Positions 44,479 through 55,544 of a DNA stretch of 64,000 nucleotides are shown here, piece by piece. A program made the position numbers and the translations under genes. The notes beneath the pieces are model-generated. The model made no database searches, was not told the origin of the DNA, and saw nothing but the letters and a program-made list of their open reading frames with translations. The stretch's first letter is position 1, and each line of letters starts with the position of its first letter. Location of the stretch: NCBI RefSeq assembly GCF_000146325.1, contig NZ_GL397067.1, positions 65,747-129,746 on the forward strand. Direction: 5' to 3'. The stretch comes from Pediococcus acidilactici DSM 20284 (GTDB lineage: Bacteria; Bacillota; Bacilli; Lactobacillales; Lactobacillaceae).

Positions 44479-45837
44479 ATGAAAGCGATTCTAAATCTAT
44501 TTGTAGCGATTGCAACGCAACCAGCAATTTTAGTCGCATTAATTGCGATGACAGGACTATTGCTACAAAAGAAAAAAGCAACTGAAGTAGTTCAAGGAAC
44601 TATCAAAACTTTTGCTGGGTTTTTGGTCTTAATTGGTGGTTCAGGGATCTTAAGTAATTCGTTGGCGCCGTTTGCAAGTATGTTTCAATCGGCACTTCAC
44701 GTACAAGGGGTGGTGCCAAGTAATGAAGCAGTTGTAGCGATTGCGTTAGTTAAGTATGGATCAACAACGGCGCTCATTATGTTAGTAGGAATGATTATAA
44801 ATATTCTCTTAGCACGGTTCACCCGGTTTAAGTACATTTTTTTAACTGGACAAGCAATGCTTTATGTTTCTTGTTTAACTGCGGTAATTTTAATTTCAGC
44901 TAATTTAGGAAATGGTTGGCAAACGGTTATCTTAGGTGGCATTTTTGAAGGGACTTTATTAACGATTACCCCAGCACTTTGCCAACCCTTTATGAGAAAA
45001 ATCACCGGTGGTGACACAGTTGCAATGGGGCACACCGGGAATATTGGATACGCAACTGCAGGATTGGTCGGAAAAATTTTTGGCAATAAAGAAAAGAGTA
45101 CAGAAGACTTAAATATTCCTAAAGGACTAAGTTTTTTAAGAGATTCAACAGTTTCAATTACTTTATTGATGGGGATTGTGTACATTGCTTTAGCTATTGT
45201 AGCAGGTCCGCACTTTGTAGAAACTAAGCTAAGTGGCGGGACTAATTACATTATTTATGCATTAGTGCAAGCGGGAACTTTTGCAGCTGGATTTGTAGTG
45301 GTATTACAAGGTGTTCGGATGATTTTAGCTGAAATTGTTCCAGCCTTTCAAGGGATTGCCAAAAGCTTAGTGCCCAATTCTAAACCCGCACTAGATGTTC
45401 CAATCATTTTTCCTTACGCGCCAAATGCTGTATTAATTGGCTTTTTTGTAAGCTTTATTGTAGGTACCTTAAGCATGTTTGTGATGATTGCCATGAAAAC
45501 TACGGTAATTATTCCAGGAGTGGTTGGCCATTTCTTTTGTGGAGCAGCAGCAGCAATTTACGGTAATTCAGAAGGTGGACGGCGAGGTGCAATTTTAGGT
45601 GCTACTGTAAACGGTTTAATTATTAGTTGGTTACCGTTATTGATTTTACCAGTACTGGGCTCTTTAAAATTGGCGGCATCTACTTTTGCAGACACAGATT
45701 ATTTAGTACCCGGAATTCTATTAGGAAAACTAGGTAACTTAGGAACGATGGCAGTAGTTACTGGAATTATTTTATTTTTCTTAATAGTACTAGTAACCAG
45801 CGTAATTTTAAATCAGCGAGATAAGACATCAGATTAA
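44479..45837 (+). CDS. PTS EIIC, ascorbate (UlaA/SgaT) type
   Basis: A 452-residue permease with ten or more helices. ALCQPFMRKITGGDTVAMGHTGN is a family landmark of UlaA. ATG 44479 has GAAGGTGG upstream; a GTG nine bases earlier overlaps it. No ulaD, ulaE, ulaF or ulaG genes follow; instead transketolase and transaldolase do, so the cargo may be a pentitol, pentose or other sugar rather than ascorbate. Confidence 0.87.
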   Translation: MKAILNLFVAIATQPAILVALIAMTGLLLQKKKATEVVQGTIKTFAGFLVLIGGSGILSNSLAPFASMFQSALHVQGVVPSNEAVVAIALVKYGSTTALIMLVGMIINILLARFTRFKYIFLTGQAMLYVSCLTAVILISANLGNGWQTVILGGIFEGTLLTITPALCQPFMRKITGGDTVAMGHTGNIGYATAGLVGKIFGNKEKSTEDLNIPKGLSFLRDSTVSITLLMGIVYIALAIVAGPHFVETKLSGGTNYIIYALVQAGTFAAGFVVVLQGVRMILAEIVPAFQGIAKSLVPNSKPALDVPIIFPYAPNAVLIGFFVSFIVGTLSMFVMIAMKTTVIIPGVVGHFFCGAAAAIYGNSEGGRRGAILGATVNGLIISWLPLLILPVLGSLKLAASTFADTDYLVPGILLGKLGNLGTMAVVTGIILFFLIVLVTSVILNQRDKTSD

Positions 45838-45860
45838 AGGAATGTTGGGGGAAGAAGAAA

Positions 45861-47837
45861 GTGTTTACTAAAAAAGATATTGACGCGGTTAACGCAATTC
45901 GTTTTCTAAGCGCAGACATGATTGAAAAGGCGCAAAGCGGACACCCAGGTTTGCCGATTGACGCGGCGCCCATGGCTTACACATTATGGGAGAAGTTCTT
46001 ACAATTTAACCCACAAGATCCGAAATGGATTAATCGAGATCGCTTTGTTCTAAGCGCGGGCCATGGATCGGCAATGCTTTATAGTTTATTACATTTGAAT
46101 GGCTTTGATTTACCGCTAACTGAATTGAAAAAGTTCCGAAAGCTTGGCTCTAGAACTCCAGGACATCCAGAATATGGGATGACGGCCGGTGTAGATGCAA
46201 CCACCGGCCCGTTAGGGCAAGGCTTAGGGATGGCAGTTGGGATGGCAATGGCAGAACGCCACTTAGCAGCGTTGGTTAATCGCCCAGGTTACCCAGTTTT
46301 CAACCACTTCACGTACGCTTTAGTTGGTGATGGGGATCTAATGGAAGGGGTCAGTCAGGAAGCTATTAACATTGCAGGCCAAAAACAGCTCAATAAATTA
46401 ATTGTTTTGTACGATTCTAATGACGTTTCGCTTGATGGACCTTTGAGTTTAAGTACTAACGAAAACGTCGCGCAGCGTTTTAAAGCTGCTAACTGGAATT
46501 ACCAAAAAGTTACCGACGGCAATGATCTGGCTGGGCTGCAACAAGCGTTACAGCAAGCCCAAACTAGCGACCGACCAACCTTGATTGAAGTTAAAACGAT
46601 AATCGGATATGGTACCCCGGAAAGCGGGACGAATAAGGTACATGGAAATGCCTTAGGAAAGGCTAATTTGGCAGCGATGCGCCAATTTTATCATTGGCAA
46701 GCGGCGCCGTTTGAGATTGCCCCAGAAATTTACCAACATTATCAAGAACAGGTAGCTAAAAAGCAAACGGCCTACCAAGCCTGGCAAACGATGTTCCAAG
46801 AATATCAAACAGAGTTTCCAGAAGTTTACCGCCAATTTCAAGATGCGCGCTTAGATACGACCAAGCTTAATTTAGATGACCCGGCATGGCAGGAGCCCAT
46901 GGCAACTCGAACGAGTAATTCTAAAATCATGCAACAGGTTGCCGACCAGAATGTGCAATTATGGGGCGGCTCAGCAGATTTGTATTCTTCAAATAATACT
47001 CACCTTGATGATTCGAAGGCGTTTGATGCGTTACACCCTGAACAACGCAATGTTTATTTCGGGGTGCGCGAATTTGGCATGGCAACTGCGGTTAACGGGA
47101 TTAACTTACATGGCAACACCCGGGCGTTTGGGAGCACGTTCTTTGTCTTTAGTGATTATCTCAAAGCGGCGATTCGCTTAGCGGCAATCCAGCAGATTCC
47201 AGCAGTATACATTTTCACGCACGACTCGATTGCGGTCGGCGAAGACGGACCAACTCATGAGCCGATTGAACAGCTAGCCGGATTACGATCCATTCCTAAT
47301 GTGACGGTGATTCGCCCAGCCGATGCGCACGAAGTACTGGGCGCTTGGCAAAAGATTGGCCAAATTACTGATCAGCCAACGGTATTAGTGTTGACCCGCC
47401 AAAAAGTGCCGTTATTAGCGCAAACGCAGACTGATAAAGTGGCCTTCGGCGGCTACACACTCTCGCCAGCTGCCACTGCCAATCCGGACGGAATCTTGGT
47501 TGCAACGGGTTCGGAAGTCGCCTTAGCCCTACAGGCGCAACAAAAACTCGCCCAAGAAAAATTGAACGTGGCAGTAGTTTCCATGCCGAGCGTCGAGCTT
47601 TTCCAAGCTCAAAGTTCGGATTATCAAGCTCAAGTTCTTCCACCAAACGTGAAGGTAAAGATAGGACTTGAAATGGGCAGTCGCAATGGTTTAGCCACAG
47701 TGGCGAGCGCGGTAATCGGAATTGATCACTTTGGGGCAAGCGGGAACGGCACGGAAGTAGTTCAACAAGCAGGCTTCACGGTAGATAACATTGCGGAACA
47801 ATTTAAAGCAAAATTAGCAGAGGCGGAAGTGAAATGA
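45861..47837 (+). CDS. tkt: Transketolase
   Basis: A 658-residue thiamine-diphosphate enzyme that moves two-carbon units between ketose and aldose phosphates. GDGDLMEGVSQEA begins the ThDP/Mg motif, SGHPGLPIDAAPMAYTLW is the N-terminal signature, and HDSIAVGEDGPTHEP lies in the pyrimidine-binding domain. The GTG start has GGGGGAAGAAG upstream. It is the fourth gene of the ascorbate-type PTS operon and overlaps transaldolase by four bases. Confidence 0.93.
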   Translation: MFTKKDIDAVNAIRFLSADMIEKAQSGHPGLPIDAAPMAYTLWEKFLQFNPQDPKWINRDRFVLSAGHGSAMLYSLLHLNGFDLPLTELKKFRKLGSRTPGHPEYGMTAGVDATTGPLGQGLGMAVGMAMAERHLAALVNRPGYPVFNHFTYALVGDGDLMEGVSQEAINIAGQKQLNKLIVLYDSNDVSLDGPLSLSTNENVAQRFKAANWNYQKVTDGNDLAGLQQALQQAQTSDRPTLIEVKTIIGYGTPESGTNKVHGNALGKANLAAMRQFYHWQAAPFEIAPEIYQHYQEQVAKKQTAYQAWQTMFQEYQTEFPEVYRQFQDARLDTTKLNLDDPAWQEPMATRTSNSKIMQQVADQNVQLWGGSADLYSSNNTHLDDSKAFDALHPEQRNVYFGVREFGMATAVNGINLHGNTRAFGSTFFVFSDYLKAAIRLAAIQQIPAVYIFTHDSIAVGEDGPTHEPIEQLAGLRSIPNVTVIRPADAHEVLGAWQKIGQITDQPTVLVLTRQKVPLLAQTQTDKVAFGGYTLSPAATANPDGILVATGSEVALALQAQQKLAQEKLNVAVVSMPSVELFQAQSSDYQAQVLPPNVKVKIGLEMGSRNGLATVASAVIGIDHFGASGNGTEVVQQAGFTVDNIAEQFKAKLAEAEVK

Positions 47838-48553
47838 TGGATGCAAATGATTTAACTATTAAGATTTATGAAGACGGCGCGGAAATTGAGAAAATGCGAG
47901 CTGCTAGTCAACAGGCGTTCGTTAAGGGCTTTACTACGAACCCTTCGCTATTAAAACAAGCGGGAGTGACTGATTATTTAGCTTTTGCCCGCCAAGCAGT
48001 GGCAGAATTTCCAGAGCAGGAGTTTTCTTTTGAAGTTTTTAGTAACGAACCGCAAGAAATGTTGCGGGAAGCTCAAATCTTACATGATTTAGGCCCCCGA
48101 GTGTATGTAAAAGTACCGATTATCACTACGACCGGAGAATCAACGGCGGACGTGATTAAAGAGCTATCGGCAGCGCATATTAACTTAAACATTACGGCAA
48201 TCACCACGGTAGAACAGGTTGAAGTTGCCGAGCGTAATTTAGCACCAGGCACCCACAACTTAATTTCCATTTTTGTGGGACGGGTAGCTGACGCTGGGAT
48301 TGATCCGCATCATTTGATTGAAAGCAGTGTAGAAATTACGAAATCTCACCCAGAAGCATCCTTGTTATGGGCAAGTACGCGAGAAGTGTACAACGTCTTT
48401 GAAGCACAACAAATGGGGGTGGATATTATTACGGTACCACCGGCTTTAATTACGAAGTTAAGTAAAACGGGTAAAGCGGCTTTAGAAATTTCGGTGGATA
48501 CGGTTAAGGGGTTCCAACGGGATATTGAGGAATCGGGATTGTCAATTTTATAG
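47834..48553 (+). CDS. Transaldolase-family aldolase
   Basis: A 239-residue class I aldolase. GFTTNPSLLKQAG is the N-terminal signature of small transaldolases and fructose-6-phosphate aldolases, and the Lys in YVKVPI is the Schiff-base residue. The start codon overlaps the transketolase stop (ATGA). With transketolase it would convert pentose phosphates to hexose and triose phosphates. The small size leaves fructose-6-phosphate aldolase activity as an alternative. Confidence 0.87.
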   Translation: MMDANDLTIKIYEDGAEIEKMRAASQQAFVKGFTTNPSLLKQAGVTDYLAFARQAVAEFPEQEFSFEVFSNEPQEMLREAQILHDLGPRVYVKVPIITTTGESTADVIKELSAAHINLNITAITTVEQVEVAERNLAPGTHNLISIFVGRVADAGIDPHHLIESSVEITKSHPEASLLWASTREVYNVFEAQQMGVDIITVPPALITKLSKTGKAALEISVDTVKGFQRDIEESGLSIL

Positions 48554-48564
48554 CCAGATTTTTT

Positions 48565-48599
48565 CTCAGACATTGTATTAACTATTGTCTGAGATTTTG
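48565..48599 (+). terminator. Intrinsic terminator after transaldolase
   Basis: CTCAGACA pairs with TGTCTGAG (8 bp) and is followed by ATTTTGT. It lies directly before the regulator gene. Confidence 0.65.
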
Positions 48600-48633
48600 T
48601 GTATGTTAATTAGTGAATAGCATGGGTGAATAT

Positions 48634-50736
48634 ATGTTGGAATTAAATAATTCGGAAACTAAAGTATTAGAAGCACTTTTAAAAAACAATGTCTTGTATT
48701 CAATAAAAGATTTAGCAACCGAAACTAAATTATCAAATCGAGCAATATATTACAACGTTGCTAACCTTTCAAAAAAGCTGATGGTAAATAATATTGAACC
48801 GCCGCGCAATATTCGCGGAAGGGGATATTATTTGCCTGAGGAAAGTAAGCGCCTTTTAAAAAATAATTATTACAGTGATAAATTACTAATTCTAGACGCC
48901 CATTCTCGTCGAATTTTCTTGATTTTTTTAATGTTAACTGAGTCAAGTTTCAATACATTAGCTAAGATGGCGGAAATTTTAGAAGTTTCTAGGAATACTA
49001 TTGTACATGATCAAAAGATAATTACAGTTTTTTTGAAAAAGTACCATTTAACGGTGATTGGCAACCGAAAGGGTCATTTTATTTCAGGAAATGAAGTAGA
49101 TATTCGGTATTTTTTACAAAACAATAGCGTAAAGATTGCAACTGTTTTAGCAGAAGTAAGTAAGCAAAAGGGCGACTTTGACGAAATTCGTTCCATAATG
49201 AACTTAAGAAGTGTCATTGAAAGTTGGCTGGAAAGTATTGAACAGCGTAGTTTTTTAAATTTTACTGACGATGGGAAAAAACATCTAGAAAATTTTTATA
49301 TGCTAGTTTTAAATCGAATCTTACGAGGACACATATTACAATCAGGTGAGATGTTTACGTCTGGAATGGATTACCATCATTTACGAAAACAAAATGAATT
49401 TATGATGGCAAAAGAATTGCTAACAAAATTAGGATTGGACTTAAGAGCAAAGTATGAAGAAGAGATTTATTTTTTAGAAAGTATGTTATTAGGGACGCCT
49501 AAAAATGAGATTGGTTTTAGTGGAGAAAGCGATGTTAAAAATACGCTAAAGAAGGTTACTAAAGAGATAGTAGATAATTTTAAGAAGCTAAGCGGAATGA
49601 ATTCAAATAATGAAAGCCAATTACTAAACGATCTTTACACGCATTTGGTTTCAACTTTTTACCGTGTTAAATATAACCACCAATATCGAGATGGATTAGT
49701 TACACAGATAAAAGGTAAGTATTTTAACGTTTACACATATACCAAAATGTCTTTACAACCATTTGAAAAATTAAATGTTGGACATTTGAACGAAAATGAA
49801 ATTTCGTTGATTGCAATTTATTTTGGTTCACAGATGGTTAGGCAAGCTAAGCAAGGTACGGTCCTTTTAGTTTGTTCTGCGGGGTTGGGTACTTCGAGAC
49901 TGCTTAAAGAAGAAATACTTGCTCATTTTCCTGACGTTAATGTCATCGGTCCGATTACTAAAAGTGAATATAACAATATCCAAACTGATGATTATCCACT
50001 CATAATTACAACTACCCCTTTAAATAGTCAGCCAAGTAATAAAGTGATTCTACTTTCTCCAATTCTAACGCAGAGAGATTTGATTTTATTGCAAAAATTA
50101 TTTGTAGAGAGAGGGATTTTGCAAACTAACTCTAAGTTTAATGAAAACAAGTTTGCGGCACTGATGGATGTTATTAATGACACAGCAATTATTCGCGATC
50201 CAGTAAAATTAAGTGAGGGGATCAAAGAAATTTTAGCAACGGATACTGAGAAAAGACAAAAGATTATTAAAAATACTTACCCAAAACTAAGTGAACTAAT
50301 TACTAAAGACACTACTAGCTTTGTTGATGGTCAGGAATTAAATTGGCAAGCTGCTATTGAGTTAGCAGCTAAACCACTAAGTAAAAATAATCAAATAAGC
50401 CATACCTATGTTGAAGCCATGATTAATAATGTTATCCAAAATGGTCCCTATATTAACATTGGCAGAATGGTGGCATTTGCACATGCTAAAACTGAAGATG
50501 GGGTAAATAGCTTAGGAATGTCTCTCTTGCATCTAAAAGAACCGATTTCGTTAGTTGACAAACAACATCCAATTAAATTGGTTTTTGTTTTAGCAGCTGT
50601 TGACCAAGAATCACATGTTAATGCAATGGCTGAATTGGCAGCACTTCTGAGGGACGAGGAGAAACTAGATCGATTGCTTGACGCTAAAAATTTTGAGGAG
50701 ATTGCACAGATTATTCGTAGTGTGGAAAATTCTTAA
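48634..50736 (+). CDS. PRD-containing BglG/MtlR-family regulator with EIIB and EIIA domains
   Basis: A multi-domain, PTS-controlled transcription activator of about 700 residues. N-terminal helix-turn-helix (SIKDLATETKLSNRAIYYNV), two PRD modules between about 170 and 400, a Gat-type EIIB domain near 408-490 with phospho-Cys in VCSAGLGTSRLL, and a UlaC-like EIIA domain from about 554 to the end (FAHAKT His near residue 613). It follows the ascorbate-type PTS/transketolase/transaldolase operon and very probably activates it. The start is uncertain among GTG 48613, ATG 48622 and ATG 48634; the last is nearest GGGTGA. Confidence 0.85.
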   Translation: MLELNNSETKVLEALLKNNVLYSIKDLATETKLSNRAIYYNVANLSKKLMVNNIEPPRNIRGRGYYLPEESKRLLKNNYYSDKLLILDAHSRRIFLIFLMLTESSFNTLAKMAEILEVSRNTIVHDQKIITVFLKKYHLTVIGNRKGHFISGNEVDIRYFLQNNSVKIATVLAEVSKQKGDFDEIRSIMNLRSVIESWLESIEQRSFLNFTDDGKKHLENFYMLVLNRILRGHILQSGEMFTSGMDYHHLRKQNEFMMAKELLTKLGLDLRAKYEEEIYFLESMLLGTPKNEIGFSGESDVKNTLKKVTKEIVDNFKKLSGMNSNNESQLLNDLYTHLVSTFYRVKYNHQYRDGLVTQIKGKYFNVYTYTKMSLQPFEKLNVGHLNENEISLIAIYFGSQMVRQAKQGTVLLVCSAGLGTSRLLKEEILAHFPDVNVIGPITKSEYNNIQTDDYPLIITTTPLNSQPSNKVILLSPILTQRDLILLQKLFVERGILQTNSKFNENKFAALMDVINDTAIIRDPVKLSEGIKEILATDTEKRQKIIKNTYPKLSELITKDTTSFVDGQELNWQAAIELAAKPLSKNNQISHTYVEAMINNVIQNGPYINIGRMVAFAHAKTEDGVNSLGMSLLHLKEPISLVDKQHPIKLVFVLAAVDQESHVNAMAELAALLRDEEKLDRLLDAKNFEEIAQIIRSVENS

Positions 50737-50771
50737 AAGAATAGGATATGTTTAAGCTGTTTTAAATGTCC

Positions 50772-50811
50772 AAAGAAATCATTTCGTTTAACGACGAACT
50801 GGTTTCTTTTT
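50772..50811 (+). terminator. Intrinsic terminator after PRD regulator
   Basis: AAAGAAATCATTTCGT pairs with ACGAACTGGTTTCTTT (two mismatches or G-T pairs), ending in a T run. Confidence 0.75.
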
Positions 50812-50978
50812 GATTTCAAATAAAAATTAAATGAAGATTTACCTTCTTGAATGTCGCCAATTCCAATATTTAATGATAAAGTTTTACTTGAGTGTTACTG
50901 TGGTTATGTATTAATTAGAGTACATTAGTAAAGAAGATAATTTATATATAGTGAAATTGAGTAACTAAAAGGGGGTAG

Positions 50979-51977
<999 letters not shown>

Positions 51978-52000
51978 CTTTTCATGGAAAATATTTGTGG

Positions 52001-52054
52001 AAGTCGCATCGTTATTAGATAAGCTGATCTAGTAATTGTGGGACTTTTTATTTT
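52001..52054 (+). terminator. Intrinsic terminator after galR
   Basis: AAGTC and GTTATTAGAT pair with ATCTAGTAAT and GACTT around a 6-base loop, followed by a T-rich tail. Confidence 0.65.
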
Positions 52055-52090
52055 AACTAAAATATTTACTCAATCTATAGCACAATTTGG

Positions 52091-52115
52091 TATACTGAAC
52101 TTGAAAGCGGTTTAA
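52091..52115 (+). promoter_or_regulatory. -10 element and cre box of galM
   Basis: TATACT (52091-52096) is a good -10; its -35 is not clear. TGAAAGCGGTTTAA (52102-52115) matches the cre consensus at 13 of 14 positions and covers the expected transcription start. Confidence 0.65.
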
Positions 52116-52137
52116 TTAATTTGGAGGTGTCACGATA

Positions 52138-53166
52138 TTGGAAACTAAAAAAGAAGTATTTGATCAATTTGAGGGTCAAGATGTAATGCGCTATACGTTA
52201 ATCAACGACCAACAAACGCGAATTTCAGTTTTGAGCTATGGTGGAACATGGCAAGAATTTGTGGTTAATGAAAATGGTGTTGAGCGCCCATTAATTTGGG
52301 GATTGGATAGCATGGCGGATTATCAACGAGTTGGTTACTGCCTTTGCCAATCAGTTGGACGAGTTGCGGGACGCATTGGCGGGGCTAAATTTAAAATTGA
52401 TGGCCAAGAATATCAAGTTGATATGAATGAACAAACGCACTCGCTACATGGCGGTAATCATGGTTTTAATACGTTAAATTTTGCTGGAAAATTTAGTAAG
52501 AGTGCCGATAGTGTCAGCGTGATTTTGTCGAAGCACATTAAAGCAACTGACGATAACTATCCGGGAAACCTCGATGTAGAAATCAAGTTTACTTTAGATA
52601 ACCAAAATCAAGTTACGATCACCTTCACGGGGGATACGGACGCTGCCACCCTGTTTAATCCTACCAATCATGTTTACTGGAATACCACGGACGACCGGAA
52701 AAGCTTAGGTAAACAATGGTTACAAATTACGAGCGCAGCCCATCTTGAGTTTGACCAAGAAAAGGTGCCTACCGGTAAAAAAATTGCAGTTAAGGACACT
52801 GCTTATGACTTTAACCAGCCTAAGTCGGTTGAAAATGCTTTACAACAATTAAAAAACGAAAACGGCGGGATTGAATTTGATGATGCTTACGAAGTTAACC
52901 CGAGCGCGACCACTCCAATTGCAATGATTGGGGACACTGATGGTAAACGGCAAATTAAACTTTATTCCGACCGCAACGGTTTGGTTATTTACACGGCTAA
53001 CCCATTTGATCCCGATAAAGAAGCTGCTCATGAGTACAACGCTTTGGCGACTGAAGCACAAACTTTACCAGATGCAATTAACCATTCTGATTTTGGCGAC
53101 GTTATTTTACGTCCAAGTCAACCAATTACTAACACGATTCGTTACCAATATGAACGTTTGGGTTAA
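52138..53166 (+). CDS. galM: Aldose 1-epimerase (galactose mutarotase)
   Basis: A 342-residue mutarotase that converts beta-D-galactose, released by LacLM, to the alpha form used by GalK. VGRVAGRIGGAKFKIDG, the HSLHGGNHGFN His motif near residue 100 and the TNHVYWN His motif near residue 178 match the catalytic core. The start is TTG 52138, with GGAGGTG eight bases upstream. Monocistronic by the terminators on either side. Confidence 0.9.
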   Translation: METKKEVFDQFEGQDVMRYTLINDQQTRISVLSYGGTWQEFVVNENGVERPLIWGLDSMADYQRVGYCLCQSVGRVAGRIGGAKFKIDGQEYQVDMNEQTHSLHGGNHGFNTLNFAGKFSKSADSVSVILSKHIKATDDNYPGNLDVEIKFTLDNQNQVTITFTGDTDAATLFNPTNHVYWNTTDDRKSLGKQWLQITSAAHLEFDQEKVPTGKKIAVKDTAYDFNQPKSVENALQQLKNENGGIEFDDAYEVNPSATTPIAMIGDTDGKRQIKLYSDRNGLVIYTANPFDPDKEAAHEYNALATEAQTLPDAINHSDFGDVILRPSQPITNTIRYQYERLG

Positions 53167-53278
53167 GGCAGGGTCTAGTTGGTTACCCAGAAGTCTTAGT
53201 TACATTTAAATTTGAAATAATTATTGTTTTAGGAACGGATTATTTGATGCACTTTTGATCCGTTAAATTTGATAGGGG

Positions 53279-53323
53279 GCTGTTTAAGAATGGTTAAATT
53301 CTTAAACAGCTCGCTATTTTTTT
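53279..53323 (+). terminator. Intrinsic terminator in galM-lacS gap
   Basis: GCTGTTTAAGAAT pairs perfectly with ATTCTTAAACAGC over a 6-base loop, with seven T shortly after. A further hairpin without a T run (AACGGAT/ATCCGTT) lies at 53234-53264. Nothing else is recognised in the rest of this 420-base gap before the lacS promoter. Confidence 0.85.
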
Positions 53324-53520
53324 GCTAAATTTTTAGTAGTCAATCCCTAAAAAACTGTTTAAAAGCGCGAGGTAAAACTACGCAAAATATATTAAAAGTT
53401 TTGAAATTAAGACCCAAAGTGGTTGGAAAGGCTGTTTTATAAGGCTTGGTAATGGAGGGTGGAAAAATCATTTCAAGATTAATCTAATAAAATAATTAAG
53501 CAAATTTTACTAAAAATATA

Positions 53521-53549
53521 TTGACATCTCTTCTGGAAACGATTACATT
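53521..53549 (+). promoter_or_regulatory. lacS promoter with cre box over the -10
   Basis: TTGACA (53521-53526), a 17-bp spacer and TACATT (53544-53549). TGGAAACGATTACA (53534-53547) fits the cre consensus at 13 of 14 positions, so CcpA would block the promoter when glucose is present. Confidence 0.82.
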
Positions 53550-53586
53550 TAGTGCATAGATAATTAAAGGAGATTTGATAGAGATT

Positions 53587-55530
53587 ATGGATGCAGAAGT
53601 TAAACAAAGTAAGGGTCGTAAGATCACTTCACGACTAGCTTACTCATTTGGTGCATTTGGTCATGATGCATTTTATGCAACACTTTCGACATATTTTATT
53701 ATGTTTGTAACCTCCCATTTATTTGATAAAAGTAGTGGGGCACAAGGTACAAAGATGATCGCGTATATTACGATGATTATCGCGGTATTACGTTTCGTCG
53801 AACTGGCCATTGATCCGCTGATCGGAAATGCGATTGATAATACTAATTCACGCTGGGGACATTTTAAGCCGTGGATTGTGATCGGTGGGACAATCGGTTC
53901 GGTTGTTTTAGCGCTTTTATTTACCAGTTTAGGAGGATTGAACACTTCCAACCCAATTTTGTACTTGATCGTTTTTGCTATTTTATATATCACGATGGAT
54001 ATTTTTTATTCCTTCAAAGACGTTGGATTCTGGTCAATGATTCCTGCCATTTCATTTGATTCGGCAGAACGTGAAAAGACGGCAACCTATGCCCGGGTTG
54101 GTTCCAATATCGGACAAAACATCGTTGGTGTCGTCGTTATGCCAATCGTTTTAATGTTTTCAACGAAGGCTAACAGCGGCCAGGGTGATAATCGCGGCTG
54201 GATGGCCTTTGGGATTATCATCGCTGCGGTTGCCTTAATTTCAGCCTTTGCGGTAGCCATTGGAACTAAAGAAAACGATTCGGAATTACGTAAAAATACT
54301 GAAAAAACTACGTTCAAAGAAGTTTTCAAAGTGTTGGCCCGTAACGACCAGTTGATGTGGTTATCTTTAACTTACGGAATTTACACTGCCGGAATGGCAA
54401 TTACCAACTCACTTGAACTTTATTACTTTACTTACATTTTAGGCGACGCTTCGAAGTTTACGTTGCTTGGTTCGTTAAATGCCATTATTGGGGTCTTCGC
54501 CGTATTGGCCTTTCCTCCATTGGCGAAGAAATTTAGCCGTCGGAAGGTTTTCTTCTTAGCAATTTCAGTTATGGTGATTGCGTTGGCAATGTTTGCCTTT
54601 GCGGGTCAATCATTACCAATGATATTAACCGCTGCCGTGCTATTCTATATTCCACAACCACTGATTTTCTTGGTTGTTTTGATGGTACTCAGTGATTCTG
54701 TTGAATACGGACAATTGAAATTTGGTCACCGGGATGAATCGTTGACGTTATCCGTGCGGCCATTACTTGATAAATTAGGTGGAGCTATTTCAAATGGTGT
54801 CGTTGGTTTAACAGCTGTTTGGGCTGGAATGACTGCTGGCGCAACAGCTGGTGACGTTACTTCCCATGGACAAGCAATTTTTAAATTGATGATGCTTGGA
54901 GTTCCTGCAGTAATGATTTTAACTGGAGCATTCATCTTCTTTAAGAAAGTTAAGTTAGATGAAAAGATGCACGCCCAAATCGTTGATGAACTCGAAAAAA
55001 CTTGGTCAAAACATTTGGAAACGGATGAAACTCCTGCAGAAATCGAAACAAACTCTGAAGTAACCATTTACCATAGTCCCGTTGCTGGGAAACTGATCAG
55101 CTTAGATGAAGTTGCAGACAAGACCTTTGCCAGCGGTAGCATGGGGAAGGGATTTGCAATTCAACCAACGGATGGTCGGGTTTTGGCGCCGTTTGATGGC
55201 GAAGTGGTTGCAACCTTCCCAACTCGGCACGCCATTGGCCTTCGCTCTGATCAAGGGATTCTAACCTTAATTCATATCGGAATTGGTACCGTTAACATGC
55301 GAGGAACTGGTTTCGTTCAGTACGTTGAAGAAGGCGATCACGTTAAACAAGGCGAAGAGTTGATTGAATTCTGGCAACCGGCAATTAAAAAAGCTGGGCT
55401 TGACGATACCGTAATGGTAGTCATCACCAACAAAGAAATGCCTGAATTTGAGTATCTTAAAGACATGGGCAACCTTGTTCAAGATAATGAAAACGTTTTG
55501 AAGTTATCGAATACGGAATTACCGGATTAA
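53587..55530 (+). CDS. lacS: Lactose/galactose permease of the GPH family with C-terminal EIIA domain
   Basis: A 647-residue LacS-type carrier. Residues 1-460 form 12 helices of the glycoside-pentoside-hexuronide family (SRLAYSFGAFGHDAFYA at the start), and about 485-640 form an EIIA-Glc-like domain (SPVAGKLISL, LIHIGIGTVN with the phospho-His) through which HPr modulates transport. ATG 53587 is 14 bases after AAAGGAG, an unusually long gap; an in-frame TTG at 53575 is too close. It imports lactose, often in exchange for galactose, for LacLM. Confidence 0.92.
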   Translation: MDAEVKQSKGRKITSRLAYSFGAFGHDAFYATLSTYFIMFVTSHLFDKSSGAQGTKMIAYITMIIAVLRFVELAIDPLIGNAIDNTNSRWGHFKPWIVIGGTIGSVVLALLFTSLGGLNTSNPILYLIVFAILYITMDIFYSFKDVGFWSMIPAISFDSAEREKTATYARVGSNIGQNIVGVVVMPIVLMFSTKANSGQGDNRGWMAFGIIIAAVALISAFAVAIGTKENDSELRKNTEKTTFKEVFKVLARNDQLMWLSLTYGIYTAGMAITNSLELYYFTYILGDASKFTLLGSLNAIIGVFAVLAFPPLAKKFSRRKVFFLAISVMVIALAMFAFAGQSLPMILTAAVLFYIPQPLIFLVVLMVLSDSVEYGQLKFGHRDESLTLSVRPLLDKLGGAISNGVVGLTAVWAGMTAGATAGDVTSHGQAIFKLMMLGVPAVMILTGAFIFFKKVKLDEKMHAQIVDELEKTWSKHLETDETPAEIETNSEVTIYHSPVAGKLISLDEVADKTFASGSMGKGFAIQPTDGRVLAPFDGEVVATFPTRHAIGLRSDQGILTLIHIGIGTVNMRGTGFVQYVEEGDHVKQGEELIEFWQPAIKKAGLDDTVMVVITNKEMPEFEYLKDMGNLVQDNENVLKLSNTELPD

Positions 55531-55544
55531 ATTTTAGTTATAAG

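Noticed and set aside
47365-47739. 124-codon minus-strand frame inside transketolase
   Set aside because: Antisense shadow of a conserved gene; no ribosome site or recognised domain.
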